From positions 18,602-82,601 of the forward strand of contig NZ_JAOCCU010000028.1 of NCBI RefSeq assembly GCF_029840635.1: a stretch of DNA of 64,000 nucleotides. Reading direction: 5' to 3'. Source of the DNA: Mitsuaria sp. GD03876. Its GTDB lineage: Bacteria > Pseudomonadota > Gammaproteobacteria > Burkholderiales > Burkholderiaceae_C. Under the pieces are notes generated by a model. That model was not told the DNA's origin. It did not search any database and was given only the letters and a program-made list of their open reading frames with translations. Both the position numbers and the translations under genes were made by a program. The first letter of the stretch is position 1; every line of letters begins with the position of its first letter. Below are positions 19,530-26,723 of the stretch, in pieces.

Positions 19530-19551
19530 TTGACGTTTACGTAAACGTGAG
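19530..19551. promoter_or_regulatory. LiuR-type palindromic operator upstream of icmF
   Basis: The core acgtttacgtaaacgt (19533-19548) is a perfect 16-bp palindrome within ttgacgtttacgtaaacgtg. It lies about 125 bases upstream of the icmF start. It matches 17 of 22 positions with the element at 62940-62961, next to a LiuR-like MerR gene. Known LiuR sites in Proteobacteria have this ACGT-rich shape. MerR-type activators usually sit between -35 and -10. Confidence 0.65.
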
Positions 19552-19600
19552 ATCCCGCGGGTTGTCGTCCCGCGAAGGGCGGGTAATCCCTAGGGGGAGG

Positions 19601-19621
19601 GCCTCGCCAAGCCGGCGAGGC
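19601..19621 (-). terminator. stem-loop after the PEP-CTERM gene
   Basis: An 8-bp perfect stem (gcctcgcc / ggcgaggc) with a 5-base loop lies about 25 bases past the stop of the minus-strand gene. There is no T run, so intrinsic termination is uncertain. Confidence 0.35.
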
Positions 19622-19644
19622 GCGCCGGACGGCCTCGGCCGGGC

Positions 19645-22600
19645 TCAGTCCCGGCGGCGGCGCGAGACGGCGCCGAGCAGCCCGAGCCCGGCCGCCATCA
19701 GCGCCCAGGTCCCAGGCTCGGGCACCGGCGCGGCGAAGGCGCTCGCGTAGTTCACGCCGGTGGCGCTCAGCGCGGTGAAGGCGGTGACGGCCTGGCCGTT
19801 GGCGTCGGTGATGGCGCTGATGCCTTCCCAGGTCAGCGAGTGGGAGAACGTCGACCACGCCTGCGCCGAGCCGGTCACGCCGCTGTCGTCGCGGCCGGCG
19901 ATGAAAACGTAGGCGTTGATCGCCATGCCGAGCTGGAGCTCGATCGGCTGGCCGAAGACGAAGGACACGCTCAGCGTGTGCCAGCCCAGGCCGGCGCCGG
20001 AGGTCTCGTCGACGATGCCGCCGGCGTCGAGGTAGCGGGTAGCGCGGCCGGTCAGGTGCGTCTCGCCCGCGGCGGGCGCGACACCCTGCGCGACCAAGCC
20101 GGCGTGGTAGTCCCAGCCAGCGCGGATGCCGAGGTCGGCGGTGGCGCTCGGCCCGGTCAACGCGCCGTCGATGCCGATCGTGCCGTCGATGTGCACGCGC
20201 GCCGTCAGCGTGCCGGTGGCGCCGTCCTGGCAGCCGGGGCAGCGGATGACGAACTGGTCGCTGATGAACCCGCCCGGCGAGACCCAGGCGCTGCTGAAGC
20301 CGTCCGCCGTGGTCGAGTCGACGGACACCGACGTGGTGGCCGCGGCCTGGACGCGGCCGTAGTTGACGAGCGCCGTGCCGTCGGCGTCGAGCCGCGTGGT
20401 CGTCGTCGCGGAGCTCGATCCGGTGTGGATGCGATAGGACGCCTCGGTCCCGAGCGGAACTTCGTCGGACCAGAAGTCGCGGCCCGTCAGCGACGGGTCG
20501 TAGGCGCGCACGGTGACGCCGGCGCTGTACTGCAGCGGCAGCAACGGCGGCGTGTCCGCCAGCGCCGGCCCGCCCGCGGCGAGCAGCGCCGCCATCGCCA
20601 GGGCTTGCGAGCGGGCGCGGCGCCGCGCCAGCGCGCCGATCAGCGCGAGTCCGCCGGCCATCAGCGCCCAAGTGGAAGGCTCGGGGATCGCCGCCATCGA
20701 GCGCGCGTAGTCGATGCCATCGCTGTTGAACGCGGTGAACGCGTCGATCCGCTGGCCGGCCGCATTGGTGACCGAGGTGATCCCGTCCCACGCGAAGGTG
20801 TGGGTGAAGTCGACGAAGGACGCGCCGTACATCGTGCCGGCGACGCCGCCGGGCGCGGCCTGCAGGTCCACGGTCGTGTACGCGTGGGCCGACCAGGACA
20901 TGTCGATGGGGCGGCCGAACTCGAATTCCAGCCGCAGCTCATACGCGCCCGTGCCGTTCATGCTCAGGTCCTGGACGACGGTGTCGTTGACCATCGTGCG
21001 GCTCTGCCAGGCGAGGAAGCTGGCGTAGCCGGCGCCCGGGTACTCCTCGACGCCCTCGGCGCGCATCTGGAACGTGGTCTGCCAGTTGCCGGCCATCGTG
21101 CGCGTGCCCACGGCGTCGTTGAAGTGGCCCGACTCGTCCACCGCGAACTGGTTCTGGCCGAAGCCGCCGTCGATCCGCAGGCGGAAGGTCATCTCGCCGC
21201 GCGTGCCGGCCGCGCAGCCGCCGCACTGGATGATGAAGCTGTCGACCAGCGTCGCGGTCGAGGTGCTGAAGCTGAGGATGCTCGGCGGCGCTCCGCCGCC
21301 CTGGTTGTGGGCGGTGGCCTCCGAGCCGAAGCTCAGCAGCCCGTATCCGGCGTAGGACCGGGCGCCGCTGTCCGCGGTCTGGTTGGCGCCGGGGACCGCA
21401 TCGGTCAGGCTAGACGTCGCCGAGTTGCCGATCGGCTGGTACGCGCCCACCAGGCTGGGCGTGCCCTGGTTGTTCTTCGTCGCCGTCCGGCCGAAGGCAT
21501 CGGCGCCGGCGGAGAACTCCGCCGCGCCCGCGGCGCCCGCCCCGAGCGCCAGCGTCAGCGCGGCCACGGTGCCCGCGCGGCGTGACCCGCGCGAGCGGCG
21601 CGCGCGGCCGCGCGCGAACGCGCCCAGCAGCGCCAGGCCGGCGGCCATCAGGCCCCAGGTCGACGGCTCGGGCACGACGGCCAGCGAGCGCGCGTAGTCG
21701 ATGCCGTCGCTGTTGAGCGCGGTGAAGCCGGTGACCACGTTGCCGGCGGCGTCGACCACGCTGCCGATCCCGTCCCACGCGAAGCTGTGCGAGAAGTCCG
21801 CGAACGAGGCGGCGGCCAGCGATCCGCCGGTGGCCGCCTCGGGCCGCAGGTCGGCGGAGGCGGAGACGCTGGCGAGCCACTCGAGGTGGATCGGCCGGCC
21901 GAACTCGAACTCCAGCTGGAAGTCGTACACGCCGGTGCCCTCGCGGTTGCCGCCGGCGACGACGGTGTCGTTCACCTTGGCCAGGAAGTCGTACGCGTTC
22001 AGCGCCAGCGTGCCGGGGCCGGGAAAGTCCATCGCGACGCCCTCGGCCCGCATCGACAGGCTGGTGGACCAGTAGTACTGCGTGGTGCGCACGCCGCCGT
22101 CGGGATTGGGCTGCCCGCCCGCGTCGGTCGAGGCGTTGCTCAGGCCGACGTCGCCGAGCACCAGCGCGCGCAGGCTCATCGTGCCGCGCGTGCCGTCGAC
22201 GCAGGTGTCGCAACGGATGATGAAGCTGTCGGTCAGCGAGGCGCTCGCGGAAGCCTCGGCATGCGCGCCCGGCTGCGCGCCGGTGGACTGCTGCAGCGTC
22301 TGCGCGCGCGCCGCGAGGGACAGGTGGCCGTAGCTCGCGCGGGCCAGCGCGCTGGCGGTGACGTCCTGCGAGACGCCGGACACCGCGTCCGTCAGCGAGA
22401 TGCTCGCGGACCCGGCGATCGGCGAGGTGCCGGAGAGGTCGCCGGAGGACCGCTGGTCGCTCTTCGTGGCGGTGTTGCCCGACACGCCGGCGCCGGCGGT
22501 GAAGTCCGCGGCCGAGACGTTGGCACCGGCCAGCGACAACCCCGCGGCCAGCAGCAGCGCCGACTTCCGTCGACGCGCGAGGGCGCCCAGCGCCGCCAGG

Positions 22601-23586
22601 CCGCCCAGCATCAGCGCCCAGGCGCCGGGCTCGGGCACGACCTGCAGGATGGGCACTTCCAGCGAGCGCGCGTAGTCCACGCCGACGTTGTTGAACGCGG
22701 TGAACGCGTCGACCTGCTGCCCGTCGGCGGTCGACACGCCGGTGATGCCGTCCCAGTACATCTTCCCGTAGGCGCTGACCAGGTCGACGTTGGACTGGAA
22801 GGTGCTGGTCTGGTCCTCGCCGGAGAACACGCCGCCGAGCACCGCCGCGCGCAGGCTCATGTCGACGTGGATCGGCTGGCCGAAGACGAACTGGATCGAC
22901 AGCTCCTGCAGCCCGGCCGAGACGCGCGGGCTTTCCTCGACGTGGCGCACCCCGTTGCGCTCGGTCTCGAGGAAGTAGTAGTCCATGCCCAGCCGGCCGG
23001 GGTTGGGCGGCGCGGGCTGGTCGGGCGGGAAGGGGTCCGGCACGCCGTCGGCGTGCATCTGGAAGTTGGTCGACCAGTTGATGTCGGCGACGTAGCCGCT
23101 CAGCGCGGTGCCGGGCGACACGGTCGAAAGTTCGCGCACGCCGATGCCGCCCCAGTAGACGCGGAACGACAGGTTGCCGATCGAGCCGGCGGTGCAGGCG
23201 GCGCAGTTGATGACGAAGCTGTCGCTCATCGCGTTCGTCGATTCGGCGTGCAGGTAGGTGCTCTGGTTCGGGTACCGGGTCGCCATGCCGGTGAAGCCGA
23301 AGCTCGCCGAAACCACCTGGCCGTAGGTGGTCAATCCGCCGCCGCCGAGTTCCGCCCAGCCGGTGGCGGGCAAGCCGTCGGGCACGGCGAGGCCCTGGAG
23401 GTAGAACAGCGGGCTGTCCGGCCGCACCGCGCCGCTCCAACTGTTGGCGTCGCTCACGCCTGGCACGGCCATCTGGTACTGGTAGCCGGCGGTGAAGGTG
23501 GTGGCGGCGAGGGCGGGCCCCATCGCGGGACCGGTCAGCAGCGCGCTCAGCATCGCCAGCGCGGACAGGCGGAGGAACGGACGCAT
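19645..23586 (-). CDS. four-unit PEP-CTERM polyprotein (exosortase substrate)
   Basis: One open frame of 1313 residues with a good ribosome site (aggga before ATG 23586). It starts with a signal peptide (MRPFLRLSALAMLSALL ... ALA). Four homologous ~330-residue units follow. Each has an F-(V/I)-I-x-C-x2-C-x-(D/A)-G motif, an F-G-(Q/R)-P-I motif, a W(D/E)GI motif, and a PEP-CTERM tail: VPEP at 317, VPEP at 638, IPEP at 967, VPEP at 1288. Each tail has a hydrophobic helix and an Arg-rich end. After the first three tails the frame runs on, without stop or Met-led start, into an Ala/Leu-rich segment with an AxA-like end: about 339-359, 670-688, 988-1010. The expected topology is a membrane hairpin at each junction. 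Exosortase plus signal peptidase could release four proteins; this is inference. Function unknown; no exosortase gene here. Confidence 0.85.
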   Translation of the reverse strand: MRPFLRLSALAMLSALLTGPAMGPALAATTFTAGYQYQMAVPGVSDANSWSGAVRPDSPLFYLQGLAVPDGLPATGWAELGGGGLTTYGQVVSASFGFTGMATRYPNQSTYLHAESTNAMSDSFVINCAACTAGSIGNLSFRVYWGGIGVRELSTVSPGTALSGYVADINWSTNFQMHADGVPDPFPPDQPAPPNPGRLGMDYYFLETERNGVRHVEESPRVSAGLQELSIQFVFGQPIHVDMSLRAAVLGGVFSGEDQTSTFQSNVDLVSAYGKMYWDGITGVSTADGQQVDAFTAFNNVGVDYARSLEVPILQVVPEPGAWALMLGGLAALGALARRRKSALLLAAGLSLAGANVSAADFTAGAGVSGNTATKSDQRSSGDLSGTSPIAGSASISLTDAVSGVSQDVTASALARASYGHLSLAARAQTLQQSTGAQPGAHAEASASASLTDSFIIRCDTCVDGTRGTMSLRALVLGDVGLSNASTDAGGQPNPDGGVRTTQYYWSTSLSMRAEGVAMDFPGPGTLALNAYDFLAKVNDTVVAGGNREGTGVYDFQLEFEFGRPIHLEWLASVSASADLRPEAATGGSLAAASFADFSHSFAWDGIGSVVDAAGNVVTGFTALNSDGIDYARSLAVVPEPSTWGLMAAGLALLGAFARGRARRSRGSRRAGTVAALTLALGAGAAGAAEFSAGADAFGRTATKNNQGTPSLVGAYQPIGNSATSSLTDAVPGANQTADSGARSYAGYGLLSFGSEATAHNQGGGAPPSILSFSTSTATLVDSFIIQCGGCAAGTRGEMTFRLRIDGGFGQNQFAVDESGHFNDAVGTRTMAGNWQTTFQMRAEGVEEYPGAGYASFLAWQSRTMVNDTVVQDLSMNGTGAYELRLEFEFGRPIDMSWSAHAYTTVDLQAAPGGVAGTMYGASFVDFTHTFAWDGITSVTNAAGQRIDAFTAFNSDGIDYARSMAAIPEPSTWALMAGGLALIGALARRRARSQALAMAALLAAGGPALADTPPLLPLQYSAGVTVRAYDPSLTGRDFWSDEVPLGTEASYRIHTGSSSATTTTRLDADGTALVNYGRVQAAATTSVSVDSTTADGFSSAWVSPGGFISDQFVIRCPGCQDGATGTLTARVHIDGTIGIDGALTGPSATADLGIRAGWDYHAGLVAQGVAPAAGETHLTGRATRYLDAGGIVDETSGAGLGWHTLSVSFVFGQPIELQLGMAINAYVFIAGRDDSGVTGSAQAWSTFSHSLTWEGISAITDANGQAVTAFTALSATGVNYASAFAAPVPEPGTWALMAAGLGLLGAVSRRRRD
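20548..20688 (-). other. junction 3 of the PEP-CTERM polyprotein
   Basis: IPEP (20677-20688), hydrophobic helix, RRRARSQ, then ALAMAALLAAGGPALA with a signal-peptidase-like site before Asp-Thr (between 20557 and 20556). One Met lies inside the second hydrophobic segment. A start there would give a signal peptide lacking its basic n-region. Confidence 0.7.
21514..21675 (-). other. junction 2 of the PEP-CTERM polyprotein
   Basis: VPEP (21664-21675), hydrophobic helix, a longer basic stretch (ARGRARRSRGSRRAG), then TVAALTLALGAGAAGA followed by AEFSAG. No Met lies between the two hydrophobic segments, so independent translation of unit 3 would need a non-ATG start. Confidence 0.7.
22501..22638 (-). 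other. junction 1 of the PEP-CTERM polyprotein
   Basis: VPEP (22627-22638), hydrophobic helix, RRRKS (22567-22575 for the three Arg), then LLLAAGLSLAGANVSA and a likely signal-peptidase site after the Ala codon at 22510-22512. The only Met is inside the PEP-CTERM helix (ALMLGG). Confidence 0.7.
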
Positions 23587-23675
23587 GGCAGTCTCCCTGC
23601 GCGGCGTGGGCGCCGCTTTGCCCGCGACGGTACGGCCAAGCGCCATTTCCCGCGGCCCCCTCTTGGGAGGACCGT

Positions 23676-23690
23676 GGGCACGCCGCTTGC
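23676..23690 (+). promoter_or_regulatory. sigma-54-like -24/-12 element upstream of nasT
   Basis: GGGCACG-N4-TTGC: the invariant GG and GC dinucleotides are correctly spaced, and the first base is G instead of T. It would start RNA near 23702, about 90 bases before the nasT GTG. It resembles the two better elements at 24508 and 29075. Assigned by pattern only. Confidence 0.45.
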
Positions 23691-23729
23691 GCCGGCGCGG
23701 GAACGGCGCTTGCTCTTGCCCTTCGCGCG

Positions 23730-23759
23730 CGGCGATGCGGCGATGCGGCGATGCGGCGA
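23730..23759. repeat. 8-bp tandem repeat (cggcgatg x3 plus a partial copy)
   Basis: Three perfect copies at 23730-23753 and a fourth diverging at its end. They lie in the leader before nasT, between imperfect inverted arms (cttgccc ... gggcaag) that could pair around them. Confidence 0.75.
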
Positions 23760-23791
23760 GGGCAAGGCATGGAACTTGCGCGAGCCCTGGC

Positions 23792-24418
23792 GTGAAGCCG
23801 CCGCCCGCCCCCGACGCCAGCCCGCCGCCCGCCCATGCCGGGCTGCGCGTGCTGCTGATCGACGACGGCGCGCACCGCGTCGACCTGCTGCGCGACGAAC
23901 TGGTGCGCCAGGGCTGCGAGGTCGTCGGCGTGATCGAGCAGGCGACGCTGATCCACGACTGCGTGCTGCGTCTGCGGCCCGACGTCGTCATCGTCGACGC
24001 CGAATCCCCGACCCGCGACACGCTGGAGAACCTGGCCACGCTGTCGGCGCGGATGCCGCGGCCGATCGTCGTCTTCGCCGAGGACGAGGACCGCGCCCCG
24101 ATGCGCCGCGCGCTGCAGGCGGGCGTCAGCGCCTATGTCGTGGCGGGCCTGCAGGCGCAGCGGCTGGCGCCGGTGCTGCATGTGGCGATCGCGCGTTTCG
24201 AGCAAGACCTCGCGCTGCGCGAGGAGCTCAGCAAGGCGCAGGCGCAACTTGCCTCGCGCAAGCTCGTCGACAAGGCCAAGGGCATCCTGATGCGCGAGCA
24301 GGGCCTGGACGAGGACGCGGCCTACCAGCGCCTGCGCAAGCTCGCGATGGACCGGGGCGAGGCGCTCGCGCAGGTCGCGCGGCGCGTCATCGACGCGCAC
24401 GAGCTGCTGCGCGGCTGA
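23792..24418 (+). CDS. nasT: NasT-type ANTAR response regulator / antiterminator
   Basis: 208 residues from GTG 23792. No ATG is available in frame, and the start follows from where homology begins. The N-terminal receiver domain starts LRVLLIDDGAHRVDLLRDEL, with a phospho-Asp candidate in VVIVDAESP. A coiled linker (FEQDLALREELSKAQAQLASRK) leads to the ANTAR three-helix RNA-binding domain (KAKGILMREQGLDEDAAYQRLRKLAMDRGE). ANTAR proteins bind paired hexaloop hairpins and prevent terminator folding in nitrate-assimilation leaders. Exactly such a leader follows before nasF. The usual partner sensor NasS (a cytoplasmic NrtA-like protein) is not seen here. Confidence 0.88.
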   Translation: MKPPPAPDASPPPAHAGLRVLLIDDGAHRVDLLRDELVRQGCEVVGVIEQATLIHDCVLRLRPDVVIVDAESPTRDTLENLATLSARMPRPIVVFAEDEDRAPMRRALQAGVSAYVVAGLQAQRLAPVLHVAIARFEQDLALREELSKAQAQLASRKLVDKAKGILMREQGLDEDAAYQRLRKLAMDRGEALAQVARRVIDAHELLRG

Positions 24419-24440
24419 AACGGGGCGCCGCGCCGGGCCG

Positions 24441-24457
24441 TGCACCGCGACGGCGCA
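24441..24457 (+). promoter_or_regulatory. NtrC-like binding site upstream of nasF
   Basis: TGCACC-N5-GGCGCA matches the NtrC consensus TGCACC-N5-GGTGCA at 11 of 12 positions. It is centred about 60 bases upstream of the sigma-54 -24 element, a plausible enhancer distance for nitrogen-limitation activation. Confidence 0.55.
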
Positions 24458-24507
24458 TCGATGCCGCCAGACAGTGCGCGACGAGCGCGCGCCGGTGGAT
24501 TTCCCGC

Positions 24508-24522
24508 TGGCACGCTTCCTGC
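24508..24522 (+). promoter_or_regulatory. sigma-54 promoter of nasFED
   Basis: TGGCACG-N4-CTGC agrees with the -24/-12 consensus TGGCACG-N4-TTGC at all but one base, including GG and GC. Transcription is expected to start near 24534, leaving a leader of about 160 bases that contains the ANTAR hairpins and terminator. Confidence 0.7.
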
Positions 24523-24536
24523 GAAGTCCTCCGCGT

Positions 24537-24589
24537 GCTCCCGCAACGGCGTGGGGGCCGATGAAGATGTTGGGACAAAGGCGTCCGAC
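24537..24589 (+). promoter_or_regulatory. ANTAR dual-hexaloop target in nasF leader
   Basis: P1: an 8-bp stem (gctcccgc / gtgggggc, with one or two G-U pairs) and loop AACGGC at 24545-24550. P2: stem gttgg(g)ac / gtccgac and loop AAAGGC at 24577-24582. Both loops have A at position 1 and G at position 4, the signature of ANTAR-bound hexaloops. P2 shares bases with the 5-prime arm of the terminator (24578-24591), so P2 and the terminator cannot form together. Confidence 0.7.
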
Positions 24590-24635
24590 CGGTTTCGCGC
24601 AGCGCGCGGGACGGTCGTGGCGCCTTTTTGTTTTT
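24577..24635 (+). terminator. leader attenuator before nasFED
   Basis: Stem aaggcg + cgaccg (24578-24591, small internal loop) pairs with cggtcg + cgcctt (24612-24626), followed by TTTGTTTTT. It stands 57 bases before the nasF start and after nasT, so read-through should need ANTAR-mediated antitermination. Confidence 0.75.
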
Positions 24636-24691
24636 CCGCTGGGGTTTTCCGCTGGAGGTCTTGAATGCAACACGGTTCCAAGGAGGGTCTG

Positions 24692-25915
24692 ATGAGCGCT
24701 GAGCGTCGCAAGCTGCTCGCCACCGGCGCGGCGCTGGGCGGCCTGTCCGCGCTGCCAGGCGGGGGCGCGTTCGCCGCGGGCTCCGACAAGCCGGAGAAGG
24801 AGGAGGTCCGCATCGGCTTCATCCCGCTGACCGACTGCGCGTCGGTGGTGATGGCCGCGGCGCTGGGCTTCGACAAGAAGTACGGCATCAGGATCGTGCC
24901 GACCAAGGAGGCCTCCTGGGCCGGCGTGCGCGACAAGCTCGTCAACGGCGAGCTCGACATGGCGCATGTGCTCTACGGCCTGGTCTACGGCGTGCACCTC
25001 GGCGTGGCCGGTCCGAAGAAGGACATGGCGGTGCTGATGACGCTGAACAACAACGGGCAGGCGATCACGCTGTCGAAGAAGCTGGCCGAGGCCGGCGCGG
25101 TGGATGTCGCGTCGCTGGCGGCGGTAATGAAGAAGGACAAGCGCGAGTACACCTTCGCGCAGACCTTCCCGACCGGCACGCATGCGATGTGGCTCTACTA
25201 CTGGCTGGCCGCGGCGGGCGTGAACCCGATGAAGGACGCCAAGGTGATCACCGTGCCGCCGCCGCAGATGGTGGCCAACATGCGGGTGGGCAACATGGAC
25301 GGCTTCTGCGTCGGCGAGCCCTGGAACCACCGCGCCATCATCGACGGCATCGGCATCACCGCCGCGACCACGCAGGACATCTGGAAGGACCATCCGGAGA
25401 AGGTGCTCGGCACCACCGGCGACTTCGTGAAGAAGTATCCGAACACGGCGCGCGCCGTCGTGATGGCGGTGCTGGAGGCGGGCCGCTGGATCGACGCCAG
25501 CCTGTCCAACAAGCAGAAGATGGCCGAGACGATCGCCGACAAGGCCTACGTCAACACCAGCGTCGACGCGATCAACCAGCGCATCCTGGGCCGGTACCAG
25601 AACGGCCTGGGCAGGACCTGGGACGATCCCAACCACATGAAGTTCTTCAACGACGGCCAGGTCAACTTCCCCTGGCTGTCCGACGGCATGTGGTTCCTGA
25701 CCCAGCACAAGCGCTGGGGCCTGCTCAAGGAACATCCGGACTACCTCGGCGTCGCGCGCCAGGTCAACCAGGTCGAGCTGTACCGGCAGGCGGCCGCGGC
25801 GCTCGGCGTGTCGGCGCCCAAGGAGACGATGCGATCGACCAAGCTGTTCGACGGCGTCGTCTGGGACGGCAAGGACCCGGCGAAGTACGCCGACGGCTTC
25901 AAGGTCCGCGCATGA
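24692..25915 (+). CDS. nasF: nitrate ABC transporter substrate-binding protein (NrtA/CmpA family)
   Basis: 407 residues from ATG 24692, preceded by AAGGAGG. An in-frame ATG at 24665 also has a GGAGG and would add nine residues. The N-terminus has a twin-arginine-like signal (ERRKLLATGAALGGLSAL), so the protein is exported. The body is the CmpA/NrtA fold: VRIGFIPLTDCASVVMAAALGFDKKYGI, GELDMAHVLYGLVYGVHLG, TFPTGTHAMWLYYWL and FCVGEPWNHRAI. It captures nitrate (or nitrite) in the periplasm and delivers it to the NasE/NasD transporter. The export signal argues against the cytoplasmic sensor NasS. Confidence 0.9.
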   Translation: MSAERRKLLATGAALGGLSALPGGGAFAAGSDKPEKEEVRIGFIPLTDCASVVMAAALGFDKKYGIRIVPTKEASWAGVRDKLVNGELDMAHVLYGLVYGVHLGVAGPKKDMAVLMTLNNNGQAITLSKKLAEAGAVDVASLAAVMKKDKREYTFAQTFPTGTHAMWLYYWLAAAGVNPMKDAKVITVPPPQMVANMRVGNMDGFCVGEPWNHRAIIDGIGITAATTQDIWKDHPEKVLGTTGDFVKKYPNTARAVVMAVLEAGRWIDASLSNKQKMAETIADKAYVNTSVDAINQRILGRYQNGLGRTWDDPNHMKFFNDGQVNFPWLSDGMWFLTQHKRWGLLKEHPDYLGVARQVNQVELYRQAAAALGVSAPKETMRSTKLFDGVVWDGKDPAKYADGFKVRA

Positions 25916-26700
25916 ACGCCGCCGCCTTCGACGCGCGCGCCGCCTGGATGCGGGTGCTGCCGCCGCTGGCCGGGCTGGGCCTGCTGTGGCTGGTCTGGTT
26001 CGTCGCCACGCTCAAGGGTGGCGCGTTCCCGACGCCGGGCCAGACCTGGGAGGCGGCGGTCAAGCTGTTCGCCGATCCCTTCTATCGCAACGGGCCCAAC
26101 GACCAGGGCATCGGCTGGAACGTGCTGAACTCGCTGCAGCGCGTGGGGCTGGGCTTCGGGCTGGCGGCCGCGGTGGGCATCCCGCTGGGCTTCCTGATCG
26201 GCCGCTTCGAATTCGCGAGCCGCATGCTGTCGCCGCTGATCAGCCTGCTCAAGCCGGTCTCGCCGCTGGCCTGGCTGCCGATCGGGCTGCTGGTGTTCAA
26301 GAGCGCCAACCCGGCGGCGATCTGGACCATCTTCATCTGCTCGATCTGGCCGATGGTGGTGAACACGGCCGTCGGCGTGCAGCGCGTGCCGCAGGACTAC
26401 CTGAACGTCGCGCGGGTGCTGCGGCTGTCGGAGTGGAAGCTGGTGACGCGCATCCTGTTCCCCGCCGTGCTGCCCTACATGCTGACCGGCGTGCGGCTGT
26501 CCGTGGGCACCGCGTGGCTGGTGATCGTCGCGGCGGAGATGCTGACCGGCGGCGTCGGCATCGGCTTCTGGGTCTGGGACGAGTGGAACAACCTCAACGT
26601 CCGCCACATCCTGGTCGCGATCTTCGTGATCGGCATCGTGGGCCTGCTGCTCGAGGCGGCCCTGATGGCGCTGGCCCGGCGCTTCTCCTTCGACGACTGA
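25912..26700 (+). CDS. nasE: nitrate ABC transporter permease
   Basis: 262 residues with six predicted membrane segments. The permease loop NVARVLRLSEWKLVTRILFPAVLPYMLTGVRLSVGTAWL is the EAA-type coupling motif that contacts the ATPase. The NrtB-type ending MLTGGVGIGFWVWDEWNNLN is present. Its ATG overlaps the nasF stop (ATGA), so translation is coupled. It forms the inner-membrane channel for nitrate with NasF and NasD. Confidence 0.92.
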   Translation: MNAAAFDARAAWMRVLPPLAGLGLLWLVWFVATLKGGAFPTPGQTWEAAVKLFADPFYRNGPNDQGIGWNVLNSLQRVGLGFGLAAAVGIPLGFLIGRFEFASRMLSPLISLLKPVSPLAWLPIGLLVFKSANPAAIWTIFICSIWPMVVNTAVGVQRVPQDYLNVARVLRLSEWKLVTRILFPAVLPYMLTGVRLSVGTAWLVIVAAEMLTGGVGIGFWVWDEWNNLNVRHILVAIFVIGIVGLLLEAALMALARRFSFDD

Positions 26701-26723
26701 ACGACCCCTGACCGGAGATTCCG

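Noticed and set aside
23587..24039. Extension of the PEP-CTERM polyprotein frame upstream of 23586
   Set aside because: The added sequence is basic, lacks family similarity and overlaps nasT on the other strand. ATG 23586 has a ribosome site and leads straight into a signal peptide.
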